Assembly: GCA_038238115.1 (NCBI GenBank)
Contig: JBBRYB010000015.1
Location: 1 to 64,000 of the forward strand
Direction: 5' to 3'
DNA length: 64,000 bases
DNA from: JBBRYB01 sp038238115
Lineage (GTDB): Bacteria; Actinomycetota; Actinomycetes; Propionibacteriales; Nocardioidaceae
In this document: positions 25,721 through 36,955 of the stretch, piece by piece
Layout of the letters: every line of letters begins with the position of its first letter
How positions within the stretch are numbered: position 1 is the first letter of the stretch
The notes under the pieces: model-generated
Seen by the model: the letters and a program-made list of their open reading frames with translations, nothing else
Told to the model about the DNA's origin: nothing
The model's database searches: none
Program-made: the position numbers and the translations under genes

Positions 25721-26878
25721 GTGACCACGCCGACCCTCGCCGATGTCGTGTCAGTGATCGAAGGTCTCTACCCCCCGCGGTGGGCCGTCGAGGGTGACCC
25801 GGTCGGGCTGGTGGTCGGTGACCTTTCAGCCGGCATCCAGCGCATCCTGTTCGCTGTGGACCCCGTGCAAGCCGTCGTCGACGAGGCGGTCGAGAGCGGC
25901 GCCGACCTTGTCGTGACTCACCACCCGCTGCTGTTTCGGCCCGTTTCGTCTGTGGCGGCCGACCGACCGAAGGGCCGCGTCGTGCACGAGCTCATCCGCC
26001 ACGGCATCGCCTTGTACGTCGCACACACCAATGCCGACTCACCGGCGCGAGGCGTCTCGGAGTCGATGGCGGAGGTGCTCGGCCTCGAGGAGGTGCGGCC
26101 CCTGGTGTCCGATCCAGCCGAGCCACTCGACAAGGTCGTGACGTTCGTTCCGCACGCCAGCGCGCAGGGCGTCATCGATGCGCTGGCCGCGGCCGGTGCC
26201 GGGGCCGTGGGCGACTACGACCGCTGCGCATTCGTCGCCGTCGGCGAGGGAACGTTTCGGCCCGGCCCGTACTCACACCCGGTCGTCGGTGAGCGCGGCC
26301 GGATCGAGGTCGTTGCCGAGTCGCGGGTCGAGATGGTGCTGCCACGGCCTCGTCGCGATGATGTCGTGGCTGCGCTCAGGCAAGCGCACCCCTACGAGGA
26401 GCCGGCGTTCGACGTGCTCGAGTTGGCGTCGTGGCCCGCTGACCGGGGCGCCGGGCGGGTCGGCAGACTGCGCCGACCCGTCTCGCTCAAGGAGTTCGCC
26501 GACTCCGTCGCCGCGGCGCTGCCCCAGACCGCGGTCGGGGCGCGGGTGTCAGGTGACCTGAGCCGCCGCGTCGAGGTGGTCGCGCTTGCCGGCGGTGCCG
26601 GAGACTTCCTCCTCGACGACGCGCGCGCCAGCGGTGCTGACGTCTTCGTCACGTCCGACCTGCGGCACCACCCGGCGTCGGAGTTCCGTGAGCATCACGA
26701 CGCGCCGGCTCTGGTCGACGTACCGCACTGGGCAGCGGAGTGGACCTGGCTGCCGGTCGTGGGCGACGCAGTCGGCTCGGCGCTCACACGGCTGGGCAAG
26801 ACCATGACGACCCAGGTCTCGGACCTTTGCACCGACCCATGGAACTATCGTGCGTGGGGGCGCACCACTGAGCCGTGA
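25721..26878 (+). CDS. Nif3-like dinuclear metal-centre hexameric protein
   Basis: The 385-residue protein starts VTTPTLADVVSVIEGLYPPR at GTG 25721. It has the metal-binding VVTHHPLLFRPV and VAHTNADSP at the N-terminus, the inserted PII-like domain in the middle (about 150-270, with AHPYEEPAFDVLEL), and the closing ADVFVTSDLRHHPA and VDVPHWAAEWTWL motifs. The family (NIF3/GTP cyclohydrolase I type 2) has no settled function. Nearby genes form the usual actinobacterial order: Nif3, zinc-ribbon coiled coil, RNase H fusion. The start fits a leaderless promoter. Confidence 0.92.
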   Translation: MTTPTLADVVSVIEGLYPPRWAVEGDPVGLVVGDLSAGIQRILFAVDPVQAVVDEAVESGADLVVTHHPLLFRPVSSVAADRPKGRVVHELIRHGIALYVAHTNADSPARGVSESMAEVLGLEEVRPLVSDPAEPLDKVVTFVPHASAQGVIDALAAAGAGAVGDYDRCAFVAVGEGTFRPGPYSHPVVGERGRIEVVAESRVEMVLPRPRRDDVVAALRQAHPYEEPAFDVLELASWPADRGAGRVGRLRRPVSLKEFADSVAAALPQTAVGARVSGDLSRRVEVVALAGGAGDFLLDDARASGADVFVTSDLRHHPASEFREHHDAPALVDVPHWAAEWTWLPVVGDAVGSALTRLGKTMTTQVSDLCTDPWNYRAWGRTTEP

Positions 26879-26941
26879 CCATGAAGTCCCTGTCACATCG
26901 CACTCGTGGTCGCACGCACGCCCTGCTGTGAGGAGCACACC

Positions 26942-27685
26942 CTGAAAGCCGATCCTTTCGCCCAGCTGACGTTGCTCGACGTGCAACGCGTCGACGCGGC
27001 TCTGGACCAGCTGGCGCATCGTTCGAGGGCGCTTCCCGAGCAGGCCGCCCTCGCCGCCTTGGCCGAGCGCCGTACCGACGTCGCTGCACGCCACGGGCAG
27101 GCCCAGACGGAGGTCGACGACCTCGGCCGCGAACAGCGCAAGGCCGACGCCGACGTCGAACAGGTCAAGGCGCGCCGTCAACGCAACCGCGAGCGGATCG
27201 ACGCGGGGCTCGTCGGCGACCCGAAACAGCTGCAGGCGATGCAACACGAGGTCGAATCACTCGACCGCCGGATCAGCGACCTCGAGGACGAAGAGCTGGC
27301 CGTGATGGAGCGGCTGGAAGATGAGCAGAACCGCCTCGAGGCGTTGGCCGGGGAGCTCGCCAAGATCGAGGCGGACTCAGCCTTGCAGCTGCGGACCCGC
27401 GACGATGCGGCGAGCGCCATCAGCGGTCACGAGACCGAGCTGCGCGCCGAGCGAGAGCTGCTGGTGGCCGACCTACCTGCTGACCTGCTGAAGCTCTACG
27501 ACCGCCTCCGCGAACAGCTCGGTGGCATCGGCGCGGGCGCTTTGCATCAGGGACGGTGCGAAGGGTGCCGGCTGGACGTCGGTGCGGCGGACCTGGCCCG
27601 GATGGCGACGGCGCCCAGCGACGAGGTGCTGCGCTGCGAGCAGTGCAACCGCATCCTGGTCCGGACGCCCGAGTCGGGGATCTGA
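26942..27685 (+). CDS. CT398-like coiled-coil zinc-ribbon protein
   Basis: The protein is a long coiled coil (about residues 20-180, rich in Glu, Arg, Gln and Ala) ending in a C4 zinc ribbon: GRCEGCRLDVG and LRCEQCNRILVRT. It belongs to the C4-type zinc-ribbon family found beside nif3 and RNase H genes in actinobacteria; a role in RNA or protein quality control has been suggested but not shown. The usual first residues, KADPFAQLTLLDVQ, follow a CTG codon at 26942 that has GAGGAG nine bases upstream. The nearest in-frame standard start, GTG 26906, has no such site. Confidence 0.85.
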   Translation: MKADPFAQLTLLDVQRVDAALDQLAHRSRALPEQAALAALAERRTDVAARHGQAQTEVDDLGREQRKADADVEQVKARRQRNRERIDAGLVGDPKQLQAMQHEVESLDRRISDLEDEELAVMERLEDEQNRLEALAGELAKIEADSALQLRTRDDAASAISGHETELRAERELLVADLPADLLKLYDRLREQLGGIGAGALHQGRCEGCRLDVGAADLARMATAPSDEVLRCEQCNRILVRTPESGI

Positions 27686-27694
27686 ACTTCGCCG

Positions 27695-28933
27695 ATGACG
27701 CACCGAAGCGTGGTCATCGAGGCCGACGGCGGCTCACGGGGAAATCCCGGACCCGCGGGCTTCGGGGCGTTGGTCAGAGACGCGGACACCGGCCAGGTGA
27801 TCGCCATGGCGGCCAGGTCGATCGGGCGCGCGACAAACAACGTGGCGGAGTACAGCGGTCTGATCGCCGGTCTCGAGCTCTATCTCGAGCACACTCCGGG
27901 CGCGCAGCTCGAGGTTCGGATGGACTCCAAGCTCGTGATCGAGCAGATGGCCGGGCGCTGGAGGGTGAGGAACCAGGACATGCGGCCGCTGGCGATGAGA
28001 GCGCAGCAGCTTGCCCCTTCGGCAACAGCCTGGACGTGGGTGCCCCGTGAGTCCAACACGGACGCTGACCGGCTCGCCAACCTCGCGATGGACGCTGCCG
28101 CGCGTGGCGAGATCTACGACGTGCAGGGCGAGAGCGGGTCGGGACAGGCGTTGGCTGACCAGCCGGATCTCACCACGGCCGGGCGCGCGTCGGCGGACCC
28201 GACCCCCGAGGCGCTGGAGCCGGCTGAGGATGTCGCAGCGCCGACACCCGACTCGGTCGCCGAGGCGGAGTCACCGCGGTCCGGTGCGCGCCCTTCGATC
28301 CTCGGCTGGAGCGGGCTGGAGGGTGAGGAGACGACGCTGATCTTCCTGCGCCACGGCGAGACGAAGCACACCGCTGCAAGGCGGTTCTCCGGCCCGGGGG
28401 GAGACGACCCCGGTCTGGATGAGACCGGTTGGGCACAGGTGCGCCGAGCCGCGGACGCGCTCGCTGCGGACGGCGGCGTGGACGCGATCGTGTCGTCGCC
28501 GTTGCGACGTGCGCGCGAGACCGCGTCGGTCGTAGCCGAGTCGGTGCACGGTGACGTGGTGATCGAGGAGGGCTTCCGAGAGGCCGCCTTCGGGGCCTGG
28601 GACGGGCTGACCCTACACGAGGTCCAGCAGAGGTGGCCGGACGAGCTCGATGCCTGGCTGCGCTCCTTCGCTCACGCGCCGCCCGGTGGTGAGTCCATCG
28701 AGGCGGTGCGGGCGCGCGTCGAGGAGGCGCTGGGCAGGATCCTGACGGCGTACGCCGGTCAGACGGTCCTGGTGGTGAGCCACGTCAACCCGATCAAGCT
28801 GTCGGTGCGCTACTGCCTTGAGGCGCCGATGGCGGTGACGAACAAGATGCTGCTCGCGCCGGCATCGCTGACGACGATGACGTTCTACGCCTCCGGAGCG
28901 TCGGCGCTGCGTCAGTTCTCGGCCATTCCCTGA
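27695..28933 (+). CDS. Bifunctional RNase HI / histidine phosphatase
   Basis: The 412-residue fusion has an N-terminal RNase H domain: IEADGGSRGNPGPAG with the first acidic residue, TNNVAEYSGLIAGLEL, VRMDSKLVIEQMAG, and RESNTDADRLAN. An acidic linker of about 70 residues follows, then a phosphoglycerate-mutase-like phosphatase: IFLRHGETKHT (phospho-His), a central SSPLRRARETA arginine and a late VVSHVNPIK histidine. RNase H removes RNA from hybrids; the phosphatase half is CobC/acid-phosphatase-like. The same fusion occurs in mycobacteria. It lies 9 bases after the zinc-ribbon gene, probably in one operon. Confidence 0.92.
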   Translation: MTHRSVVIEADGGSRGNPGPAGFGALVRDADTGQVIAMAARSIGRATNNVAEYSGLIAGLELYLEHTPGAQLEVRMDSKLVIEQMAGRWRVRNQDMRPLAMRAQQLAPSATAWTWVPRESNTDADRLANLAMDAAARGEIYDVQGESGSGQALADQPDLTTAGRASADPTPEALEPAEDVAAPTPDSVAEAESPRSGARPSILGWSGLEGEETTLIFLRHGETKHTAARRFSGPGGDDPGLDETGWAQVRRAADALAADGGVDAIVSSPLRRARETASVVAESVHGDVVIEEGFREAAFGAWDGLTLHEVQQRWPDELDAWLRSFAHAPPGGESIEAVRARVEEALGRILTAYAGQTVLVVSHVNPIKLSVRYCLEAPMAVTNKMLLAPASLTTMTFYASGASALRQFSAIP

Positions 28934-28967
28934 CGGCTCTGGCGGCAGCGACCCCGACGGGCAGCAG

Positions 28968-29002
28968 CGAGGGCGCCGACCGCGATGCGGCCGGCGCCCT
29001 CG
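28968..29002. terminator. Bidirectional hairpin between convergent genes
   Basis: CGAGGGCGCCG (28968-28978) pairs perfectly with CGGCGCCCTCG (28992-29002) around a 13-base loop, between the ends of the RNase H fusion gene and lon. Confidence 0.75.
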
Positions 29003-29011
29003 TTCCGTCGG

Positions 29012-31396
<2,385 letters not shown>

Positions 31397-31766
31397 GTCT
31401 CAGTCAACGTGATTACACACTTGCAGCATTCCTTCTGCAGAGACGTTCGCTGCAGGCGAAACGCCGGCCGCCCACCTCACCCCCCGCCGAGACGCCGCCA
31501 AAGGCCCGGTTCTACCGGCGTGTCGCAGCCTGCCGGACGGCGGGCGGGGGGCGCCTGGTGGACCGCTTGAGCCGGTGGCTCGGCAGCCGATGGCACCGTG
31601 GGCGGCTCGGGCCGACCGTCGTACCCGCCACCTGGCCGGCGTGCCCGGGAGAGGTCGCGGTGGGAACGTCGGCGCGTCGCAACGCGGTCCCACGCGGAGC
31701 GGCGCAGGACCGCGACATGGATATGGTGGAGCGGCACCAGCCGGCTGAGCGAAACGGGAGCGTGTC
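31397..31766. other. Divergent intergenic region between lon and the RNB gene
   Basis: About 370 bases without a supportable gene. It should hold promoters for both genes. I did not find a HspR (HAIR) operator. Confidence 0.45.
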
Positions 31767-33203
31767 GTGCCTCGACGCAGTGTGAACCTCCAAGACGAGG
31801 GCGGCAGCGGCTTTACCGATGGGATGCGCGCCATCGACGGCGAGCTCGGCGTGTCCCAGGAGTTTCCGCCTGAGGTGCTGGCCGCGGCAGAACGCGCGGC
31901 TGCGCGTCCGCAGCTGCCCGACCTGGACCGCACCGACATCCCCTTCGTGACGATCGACCCGGCCGGCTCCCACGACCTCGACCAGGCTCTGCACCTGGAG
32001 AGAACGGCTGACGGGTACCGGGTGCACTACGCGATCGCGGACGTGGCTGCCTTCGTGGCGCCCGGGGGACCGATCGATGACGAGGCGCACAGGCGGGGGC
32101 AGACGCTTTACGCGCCGGACCACCGCATCCCCCTTCACCCGCCGGTTCTGTCGGAGGGGGCTGCCAGCCTGTTGGCTGACCAGCTGCGACCGGCACTGCT
32201 GTGGACAGTCGATCTCGACGATCGAGGCGAGGGAGTCAAGGTCGACGTCGTGCGGGCCCGGGTCAGGAGTCGGGCGCAGCTGGACTACGAGGCGGCCCAG
32301 AAGCAGATCGATGGTGGCTCTGCCGATGAGGTCCTCATGCTGCTGAAGGAGGTGGGGGAGCTCCGCCAGGCTCGCGAAGGTGAGCGGGGCGGCATCAGCC
32401 TGGCGCTGCCTGAGCAGGAGGTCGACGTCACGGCGGCGGGTTGGTCGCTGCACTACCGCACGCTGCTTCCCGTCGAGGAGTGGAATGCGCAGATCTCCCT
32501 GCTCACCGGGATGGGCGCGGCTGAGATCATGCTCTACGGCGAGGTGGGCATTGTGCGCACGCTGCCACCCGCGCCGGACTTCGCCGTGGCCAAGCTGCGA
32601 CGCACAGCCGCCGCCCTGCACTTGAACTGGCATCCAGACGTCGACTATCCGGACTTCGTCCGGTCGCTCGACCCCAACACACCCGCCGGGGCGGCCATGG
32701 TCAACGCCTGCACGTCACTGCTGCGCGGCGCCGGGTATGTCGCTTTCGACGGAGGCGTGCCCGAGCACATCGAGCATGCGGCACTGGCTAGCGAGTACTC
32801 CCATGTAACGGCCCCCTTACGCCGGCTGGCCGACCGCTACGCCGGCGAGGTGGCGGTGTCGCTGTGCGCCGACCGCGACATCCCCGACTGGGTGAGGGGC
32901 AAGCTGCGCAAGCTGCCCAGGGAGATGGGCTCATCGGACCAGCGTGCACATCGCTTCGAACGGGCTGTCCTCGATCTCGTCGAGGCGGGCCTGCTCGAGG
33001 GCCGGGTCGGGGAAACGTTTCGAGGCTCGGTCATCGACGTGGACGTCAAGGACCCGTCACACGGGTCGGTCATCCTCCAGGACCCTGCCGTCGAGGCGAG
33101 GGTGGCAGGTTCAGGCGGCCCGCTGGAGCTAGGAGCGGAGGTGACGGTGCGGCTGGTTGTCGCAGACAAGGCAAGCCGCACGGTGCGCTTCGAGATCGCG
33201 TGA
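31767..33203 (+). CDS. RNB-family (RNase II/R) exoribonuclease
   Basis: The 478-residue protein carries the RNB catalytic domain: FVTIDPAGSHDLDQALHLER holds the clustered Asp residues that bind magnesium, followed by VHYAIADVAAFV and RGQTLYAPDHRIPLHPP. Later come EYSHVTAPLRRLADRYAG and a C-terminal OB-like region. It degrades RNA 3'-5'. It is shorter than RNase R and lacks the N-terminal cold-shock domains, like other actinobacterial RNB proteins. The GTG at 31767 follows CGGGAG. It reads rightward toward rnpB. Confidence 0.93.
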   Translation: MPRRSVNLQDEGGSGFTDGMRAIDGELGVSQEFPPEVLAAAERAAARPQLPDLDRTDIPFVTIDPAGSHDLDQALHLERTADGYRVHYAIADVAAFVAPGGPIDDEAHRRGQTLYAPDHRIPLHPPVLSEGAASLLADQLRPALLWTVDLDDRGEGVKVDVVRARVRSRAQLDYEAAQKQIDGGSADEVLMLLKEVGELRQAREGERGGISLALPEQEVDVTAAGWSLHYRTLLPVEEWNAQISLLTGMGAAEIMLYGEVGIVRTLPPAPDFAVAKLRRTAAALHLNWHPDVDYPDFVRSLDPNTPAGAAMVNACTSLLRGAGYVAFDGGVPEHIEHAALASEYSHVTAPLRRLADRYAGEVAVSLCADRDIPDWVRGKLRKLPREMGSSDQRAHRFERAVLDLVEAGLLEGRVGETFRGSVIDVDVKDPSHGSVILQDPAVEARVAGSGGPLELGAEVTVRLVVADKASRTVRFEIA

Positions 33204-33244
33204 CCTGGTCGGTGGCAGGAGGGCCGGGCCCGGCGGGGCGCGGT

Positions 33245-33291
33245 CTGGCCAGACAACCGCTTCACGGACTGGCCAGACAACCGTTTCACGG
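33245..33291 (+). repeat. 23-bp direct repeat, two copies with one mismatch
   Basis: CTGGCCAGACAACCGCTTCA-CGG at 33245-33267 recurs at 33269-33291 with C changed to T at one position, a 24-base period. Confidence 0.75.
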
Positions 33292-33730
33292 TTCGCCGAG
33301 GCCTCGCTTGTCGGGCGGCCGCTCGGCGTACACTTGGCGGTCCGGCGCTGGTCGGCGCCGCCCTCGCCCAGCTTCTCGACGGGGGCCAGACGTGGGCACG
33401 TCGACCGTTCTGCTCGGGGGACGGTACGGCAACTCACGATCGTTGAGGCGTAGCGATGGCGTTCGGGCTGAACCCTGAGGCGGGTCCACTGCGAGCCATC
33501 GAACGCGAAACAGGGAGTCTCTGGCATACCGCCTCGCGTTTGCGCGGGACATCGGGCCCCGCGGTGGGCCCACCTACCTCCTGCGGGCTGAGACGATGTG
33601 CGGCCCTGCACCTACCTCGAGGACCACCTGAGGAGTAGCGATCCGCGATTCCCCGCGTCGAGTCATCGTGAGTCGGTCCGGAGGTGTTGCGATCGCGCTT
33701 CAACAGCTCGCCGTTCGATGTGGGCTGGAC

Positions 33731-33736
33731 TAGACT
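33731..33736 (+). promoter_or_regulatory. Probable -10 element of rnpB
   Basis: TAGACT ends 7 bases before the predicted first base of the RNase P RNA. No clear -35 is seen. Confidence 0.5.
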
Positions 33737-33743
33737 TCCGCAT

Positions 33744-34202
33744 GCGGGCGAGCCGACCGGGCGGCCGCGACTCGCGGGCGGTGTACGACGTACACCGTCT
33801 GACGCGTCGAGGAAGGTCCGGACTCCGCAGGGCAAGGTGGTGGGTAACGCCCACCCGGGGTGACCCGCGGGACAGTGCCACAGAGACAGACCGCCAGCGG
33901 CTCCTGCTTCGGCAGGAGTGCGGGTAAGGGTGAAACGGTGGTGTAAGAGACCACCAGCGCCCCGGGTGACCGGGGCGGCTGGGCAAACCCCACCTGGAGC
34001 AAGACCAAGAAGGGCGCGCGGCCACGGCCGAGCGTCCGCGCAGACGACGTAACCTCACGGGTTACGAGAGGGCGGCCCGCCCGAGTCTGCGGGTAGGTCG
34101 CACGAGCGGCTCGGTAACGAGTCGCCTAGATGGATGGCTGCTCAGGACGGGACTGCGAGGTCCCTCCCCAACAGAATCCGGCCTATGAGTCGGCTCGCCC
34201 GC
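33744..34202 (+). ncRNA. rnpB: RNase P RNA, bacterial type A
   Basis: The catalytic RNA that trims tRNA 5' leaders. Terminal helix P1 is visible: GCGGGCGAGCCGAC (33744-33757) pairs perfectly with GTCGGCTCGCCCGC (34189-34202). Universal core blocks are present in order: GAGGAAGGTCCGGACTCC (CR I), CACAGAGACAGACCGCC, GGTAAGGGTGAAACGGTGG with GTAAGAGACCACCAGC, and near the 3' end ACAGAATCCGGCCTAT. A CCCCTTTT tract follows at once and may end transcription. Size about 459 nt is normal for high-GC actinomycetes. Confidence 0.97.
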
Positions 34203-34253
34203 CCCTTTTGCCGTCAGAGCGTCTGCTCATGACGAATCTGTGACCAACTGTGA

Positions 34254-34595
34254 CGCTCCCACGCTGCATTCATCCAGATCCGGAAACTCAAGGACACGTC
34301 CGGAACATTCCTGGTAGCTCCTGACCCGACCCAGGACGCCCTGTTCCGGCGCCTCGGCATCCCCGTGGTGGTCACCAACCGCATCCCCGAAGAGGCTGGC
34401 TCCACAGCCACAACATCGGTTGCTCTGCCCGACATGAGCAGGGTGGCCGTAGCCAGGGACACCGCACCAAGCGTGAAGATTCTCGACCAGTCGTTTGGAC
34501 AGTACGACCAACAGGCAATCAGAGTGGTTGCCCGCTACGACACCAAGCCCATGCTGCCCGAGGCTGTGGTGATCCTCCGTGGAGTCAACGCTTGA
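34254..34595 (+). pseudogene. HK97-type phage major capsid protein, C-terminal fragment
   Basis: The open frame from 34254 encodes AFIQIRKLKDTSGTFLVAPD, then RRLGIPVVVTNRIPEEAGST, ILDQSFGQYDQQAIRVVARY and LPEAVVILRGV before TGA. These are the closing domains of siphophage HK97-like capsid proteins. The N-terminal two thirds, scaffold and terminase are absent. It lies 50 bases after rnpB, so a defective prophage was left at this locus. Confidence 0.8.
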
Positions 34596-34948
34596 CAGAC
34601 CTAGCACTCGCTGTCCCGCTACTCACGCTGCCAGCCGCTGTAGAGGCAACAGCCGCAGCGGTTTCCCTCAGTACGGGCAGCGACAGTGTGGGCACTCAGT
34701 ACCCGCAGAGGTCGCATGGAGCTTGATCACCGGTCAACTCAGAGGACGCATCCCCTATCCAGTGCCCTTCGATCTAGTCGCAGTTGCCGTCAGTGTCGCA
34801 GTCAGGTGGTCTCAGTACTTGTCCAACAGCGAGAGTGTGCGCATCAACGCCAGTGAGGTAGCCGGGGGTCTACACACAACCGCAGTTCACCGGCTTCACC
34901 ATCAGCGAACTGGTCTGCCTCTGGCGCTACCGAATTCGAACGGCGTAA
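34592..34948 (+). pseudogene. Phage head-tail connector remnant
   Basis: A TTG overlapping the capsid stop opens LTDLALAVPLLTLPAAVEAT and soon stops. Further on, in shifted frames, QYLSNSESVRINASEVAG and FTISELVCLWRYRIRTA to TAA at 34946-34948 match the typical end of small head-tail connector proteins (…L-x-x-L-x-R-Y-R-x-R). The gene order capsid-connector is the normal phage order. Confidence 0.55.
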
Positions 34949-35014
34949 CGTGCCGCCTTACGACTGCAGAGGTCCCGCCATCGGGTGCCGTCCAATTGCA
35001 GCAAGGAGACTGTC

Positions 35015-35593
35015 ATGCGTCACCCACGCACCATGCTTGTCGCAACCGTGACGATGGCTGCCCTGGCTGCGAGCCCCGCCGCCGCGGCGCCACCGACGTC
35101 AGACCGCCAACCGGACCCCTCCGGCGACGTGGTTCGGACGTACGCCGACGGACACATGTCGACCGGCTACGGCAAGTCAGACATCCATTCGGTCCGGTTG
35201 GCGCTCGCCAAGTCCCGCGGCAGTTCCGGGAAAGGCATCACCGTGACCGCCTTCTTGGACAAGGTCACCCCGGACATGATTCGTAAGCACCTGCACCTGA
35301 CGGTTTGGTTCGTCACCGACACCGACCACGTCAGCAGAACTGTCACGACATACCGCGCCCACCGCACGATCACCAGAATGCACGGGTTCCCCGTTGACCA
35401 GTGCATACCGTACCCGGAGCGCTCCTATCGTCGCGAGACGCTGTCGATCGGACTCACGAACGACAACGACTGCTGGCCCGGCGCGACGTCAGTCCGGGCA
35501 CGGGCCCGCGTCGGCTACGACTTCTCGGCTGAGGGACGCGCGCGCGACGTCGGCCCGCGGCTCGGCCCGGTCGCCGTCCCAGCCGTCCCCTAG
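35015..35593 (+). CDS. Secreted protein of unknown function
   Basis: The 192-residue product has a clear Sec signal peptide, MRHPRTMLVATVTMAALAAS with an Ala-rich cleavage site near residue 25. The mature part starts PTSDRQPDPSGDVVRTY and has no recognised domain; a Cys pair (QCIP… and DCWP) might form a disulfide. AAGGAG at 35003-35008 gives the ATG at 35015. Similar short exported proteins with an N-terminal D-P-x-G-D-V segment occur in actinobacteria, function unknown. It follows the prophage remnant. Confidence 0.75.
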   Translation: MRHPRTMLVATVTMAALAASPAAAAPPTSDRQPDPSGDVVRTYADGHMSTGYGKSDIHSVRLALAKSRGSSGKGITVTAFLDKVTPDMIRKHLHLTVWFVTDTDHVSRTVTTYRAHRTITRMHGFPVDQCIPYPERSYRRETLSIGLTNDNDCWPGATSVRARARVGYDFSAEGRARDVGPRLGPVAVPAVP

Positions 35594-35709
35594 GCCCGTC
35601 CCTGGCTCCATCGCAATGAAGGGCACGTTCTTGCGAGCCTCGGGCCGGCGTCTCTCGTCGAAACGCAACTCTCGACGGGGTGAGCCCGAGGCCGCAAGGG
35701 CTACAGCCG

Positions 35710-35898
35710 ACGCGGCCATATGTCAACTGCACAGCCCTCAACCGCGACTACGACCGCGGCATCAGCAACAGACATCTGACCCGACACGGATGGATCAAGC
35801 GCGGGGCCAGCGGGATGGGTGCCTACAGGCCGAGGCTTTAAAAGGCGGTGCACAGCAACCTCGACCGCGACGACGACCACATCGCCTGCGAGAACTGA
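35710..35898 (+). pseudogene. Excalibur-domain secreted protein, nonsense-mutated
   Basis: The frame reads RPYVNCTALNRDYDRGISNR, ending SNLDRDDDHIACEN before TGA. This is the Excalibur calcium-binding motif (N-C-T-A-L-N … L-D-R-D-x-D-x-I-A-C-E). A TAA sits in the middle, where relatives have Tyr (R-L-Y-K-A), and no signal peptide in the same frame precedes it. It is a decayed cell-surface protein gene. Confidence 0.65.
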
Positions 35899-36056
35899 CG
35901 CCCTCGGTACGCGGATCGCTGTCCACTGACACTCGTCAGACCAGCCGGTCAGAGGCCGCCGACATCCACGACGCCCACACCTGCCGCGCCACACCTGTCA
36001 CACAGACAACCGACACGCCGGCAGAACCGGGCCGTAGGTGGCGTCTCGGCGGGGGG
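35899..36056. other. Short intergenic stretch
   Basis: No gene or structure recognised between the Excalibur remnant and the convergent FG-GAP-like gene. Confidence 0.4.
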
Positions 36057-36746
36057 TTAGAGGGCGGGGAAGCGGTCCAGACCGCGGACGTGCCAACCTG
36101 CGATGCGGTAGGCCTGCCGGTCCCTGGCGTAGTGGCGCATCGCGGCGTGGGTCTTCTTCCAGCGGTCGTGGCGCCAGGTGTAGGTGACGTCCTTGCCTCT
36201 GAAGTTGCCGTGGATCGTCCGGCCGGCGTACTTGCTCGTCATGGTGGCGCGGCCGCCCCGGATCGAGCGCCACCAGCCGAGCGCGATCGAGTACGCCGAG
36301 TCGACGTACCACCTGCCGTCGCTTGATGCCGGGGACCGTTCGACGACGAGTCTGCCGCCGCGGTGCGTCAGCATCGTGTATGCCGGCGTGTGCGCGCCCA
36401 GGGTCACACCCGCCAGCAGCTCGACCCCCCGCCGGCCGTCGACGTGAGCAGCGCCCGCCCACGCGTGGCCGCGTGGCCACAGGTGCACGTCGAGCCGCCG
36501 GCGCAGCTGCTCTCCGTCGGCCGTGGCAACCCGGATGACCGCCGTGTGCCGGCTCTTGTTCACCCAGGCGACCCGGTCGGGCCGGCCGTCGCCGTCGACG
36601 TCGGCGCGGCTGACGATCCGGCAGTGCGGTGTGTCACCGCAGAGCCCTCCCGTTGCACGGGCACTCGCCGGTGGAGCGGCGCCTGTGCCCAGCCCGCTGA
36701 GCGTGACGGCGGAGACGAGCGCGACGAGGGTGCGGCTGGCGGTCAT
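36057..36746 (-). CDS. Secreted FG-GAP/VCBS-like repeat protein
   Basis: The 229-residue protein starts with a signal peptide (MTASRTLVALVSAVTLSGLG, cleavage near an A-S-A-R-A site). The mature part holds a calcium-binding DVDGDGRPDRVAWV loop, as in FG-GAP repeats, followed by strands typical of the same actinobacterial family (VELLAGVTLGAHTPAYTML). GAGGAGGAAG just upstream fixes the ATG at 36746; longer in-frame starts precede this site. It is divergent from the topoisomerase gene. Enzymatic role unlikely; a surface role is inferred. Confidence 0.75.
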   Translation of the reverse strand: MTASRTLVALVSAVTLSGLGTGAAPPASARATGGLCGDTPHCRIVSRADVDGDGRPDRVAWVNKSRHTAVIRVATADGEQLRRRLDVHLWPRGHAWAGAAHVDGRRGVELLAGVTLGAHTPAYTMLTHRGGRLVVERSPASSDGRWYVDSAYSIALGWWRSIRGGRATMTSKYAGRTIHGNFRGKDVTYTWRHDRWKKTHAAMRHYARDRQAYRIAGWHVRGLDRFPAL

Positions 36747-36955
36747 GCTTCCTCCTCGAATGCAAGCCGGCGCTGTGACCTCTTTATCCAACCCGAACGG
36801 AGCGACGCCGCGCCACCGGCTCGCCGACGTTGCAGCCGTGTCGTCGGCACGATATCGCCGGAAATCGGGTATAGGGCGCCAGCCGGGTAGCATCCCAACC
36901 AGGGCATCAGGGCAGCGGTCGACGTCTGCAACTGATCCGAGAGAGGCAGACGATC

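Larger units (their letters stand above)
33204..33743. other. Noncoding stretch upstream of rnpB
   Basis: About 540 bases with a 23-bp direct repeat near the left end (33245-33291) and a probable -10 TAGACT at 33731-33736 just before rnpB. A 60-codon frame at 33456 (MAFGLNPEAGPL…) has no support beyond being open. Confidence 0.45.

Noticed and set aside
24214..25797. 527-codon plus-strand frame
   Set aside because: Antisense of the PAP2 gene joined to the nif3 upstream region; His/Asp/Glu-rich shadow.
33456..33638. Sixty-codon frame upstream of rnpB
   Set aside because: No ribosome-binding site or motif; sits in a noncoding region.
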